Shown here: one piece after another, positions 1 through 64,000 of the stretch
Layout: each line of letters begins with the position of its first letter
Numbering within the stretch: position 1 is the first letter of the stretch
DNA from: Talpa occidentalis
Lineage: Eukaryota; Chordata; Mammalia; Eulipotyphla; Talpidae
Assembly (NCBI RefSeq): GCF_014898055.3
Contig: NW_023601212.1
Span: forward strand, 39,358,329 to 39,422,328
Length of the DNA: 64,000 nucleotides
Direction of reading: 5' to 3'
Notes under the pieces: model-generated
The model's database searches: none
Told to the model about the DNA's origin: nothing
What the model saw: only the letters and a program-made list of their open reading frames with translations
Program-made: the position numbers and the translations under genes

Positions 1-180
1 GCACTCCCACCAACAGTGCAGGAGAGTTCCTTTTTCTCCACATCCTCGCCAACATTTGTTGTTGCTAGTTTTTTTAATATGTGCCATTCTCACTGGTGTA
101 AGATGGTATCTCATGGTAGTTTTGATTTGCATTTCCCTGATTATAAGTGATGTTGAACATTGTTTCATATGCCTTTTGGT
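1..180 (-). mobile_element. L1 fragment (3' part of ORF2/3' UTR region), antisense
   Basis: The text CCACCAACAGTGCAGGAGAG, CTCCACATCCTCGCCAACA and GGTGTAAGATGGTATCTCAT matches the reverse complement of the end of L1 ORF2 as I know it. It continues left of the window. 181-420 is AT-rich with no gene seen. Confidence 0.75.
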
Positions 181-419
181 TTGCCCTCTTTTCTGCTAGG
201 TCCTCCTGGCAAACTCTCTCAGATTCCCTACCCCCCATCTTGGAAGATGTGCTCTTCTGCTCTTTGTCACCTGGTCTATACATATATGTTCCTGGCCTCC
301 TTGCTCTCACCCTCGTTTGTGCAGTTTTTCCAGAAAAGCAGTTTGAAATCTTTTTTTTGCACTTAAATTATATTAGCTCTATTCCTTGGGCAGAAATCTG
401 TCATTAGCTTCACATTCAT

Positions 420-1100
420 CCAGTAAATTCTTTGTTCAGCCCCTGCGCAATGCTCTGTCATCACCTACCTCATTGTGCCAGTTCCTTTTTTTAATTTCTT
501 TACCCAGTTAGTCTCATTCCTGCCTCAGGGCCTTTGCACAGGCTGTACATAATACCTTGTGGTCATTTAGGCCCTCATTGCTGAGGTTTCCTCAGAGGAA
601 ACCTATGTCCACCCCCCTCACCTCCAGCCCCCTCCTCAAAGTACTTGCCACTCTCTGGAATTAGTGGAAATATTTGATTTTTTTAAAAGATTTATTTATG
701 CATGTAAGAACTGGGGTACAGGCCAGAGGTGGGGGTGGGTGAGAGGATTCACCAAAAACAGAATGGGGAGCAGAAGAGGCAGACTGATGGAAATACATTG
801 CGGAGGGGAGCAGCGGGTGAGACAGGAGAGGTCTGTTGGGCCAGCACCCTGGCTGGGGATTGAACTCATGCTGCAGAGGTTGCCGATAGCTTCACCATGC
901 TGTGCTTAAACCCTTTCGCCACATGGGAAGCCGAATATTTGATTTTTTAACTGCTTTATGACCTATCTACCTGATAAGTCTGTGAACTCTCTGAGAGCAA
1001 CAACAGCCCTGTAGTCATCTTTATAATGTTGAGGCCCTACACCTGCACATAGTAAGTACTTTTGCACATAGTAAGTACTCAGTAAATATTTGGCAAGACT
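420..1100 (+). mobile_element. L2 LINE fragment split by a SINE
   Basis: CTGCCTCAGGGCCTTTGCAC near 520 and a final CATAGTAAGTACTCAGTAAA near 1065 are the classic L2 3'-end wording. A SINE (684-933) interrupts it and carries a TSD, so the L2 is older. Confidence 0.65.
684..933 (-). mobile_element. tRNA-derived SINE, older subfamily, antisense
   Basis: Antisense copy. Head GCCACATGGGAAGCC is at the right end and the T/TTTATTTATG tail at the left. TSD aatatttgatttttt is seen at 669-683 and 934-948. It inserted into an L2. Confidence 0.9.

Positions 1101-64000
<62,900 letters not shown>

Overview
The window is a stretch of nuclear DNA from a placental mammal, read in the sense direction of one gene. 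It holds 26 consecutive coding exons of SMARCA4 (BRG1), the ATPase of the mammalian SWI/SNF (BAF/PBAF) chromatin-remodelling complexes. The first exon lies upstream of the HSA domain and the last stops inside the bromodomain, so both ends of the gene are outside the window. All introns are GT-AG, all exon phases match, and the joined reading frame (3517 bases, 1172 complete codons) has no stop. The Walker A lysine (model residue 412) and the bromodomain asparagine (1167) are 755 residues apart. From memory the human positions are K785 and N1540, the same spacing.

Layout: HSA and BRK exons at 1.5-11.3 kb; a 12.9-kb repeat-filled intron (11.3-24.2 kb); the two-lobed SNF2 ATPase in compact exons at 24.2-44.0 kb; a 33-codon cassette exon, then the SnAC exons, at 44.3-45.7 kb; AT-hook and bromodomain start at 49.8 kb; a 13.1-kb intron (50.1-63.2 kb); two more bromodomain exons at 63.2-63.8 kb.

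The introns carry about 35 copies of one tRNA-derived SINE family of 260-300 bp. Its 3' end has AATAAA repeats and a TCTTT tail. I do not recognise it as Alu, B1/B2, CAN, ERE, PRE, Bov-A, VES or Vic. Most copies have clear target-site duplications (TSDs). At least two subfamilies are visible, and nested insertions give their order. About 26 copies are antisense to SMARCA4 and 9 are sense. Older repeats include L1, L2, MIR, two MaLR-type LTRs and hAT-type MITEs. The SINE suggests a lineage without Alu or rodent B elements, but I cannot name the species.

I found no second gene, RNA gene, CRISPR array or mobile system beyond these repeats. The points most worth checking are splice-variant sites in SMARCA4 (the cassette exon, a NAGNAG acceptor, and a lost upstream acceptor), the SINE family itself (a head-only copy, quasi-palindromes, orientation bias, exon-like potential), and two local duplications.
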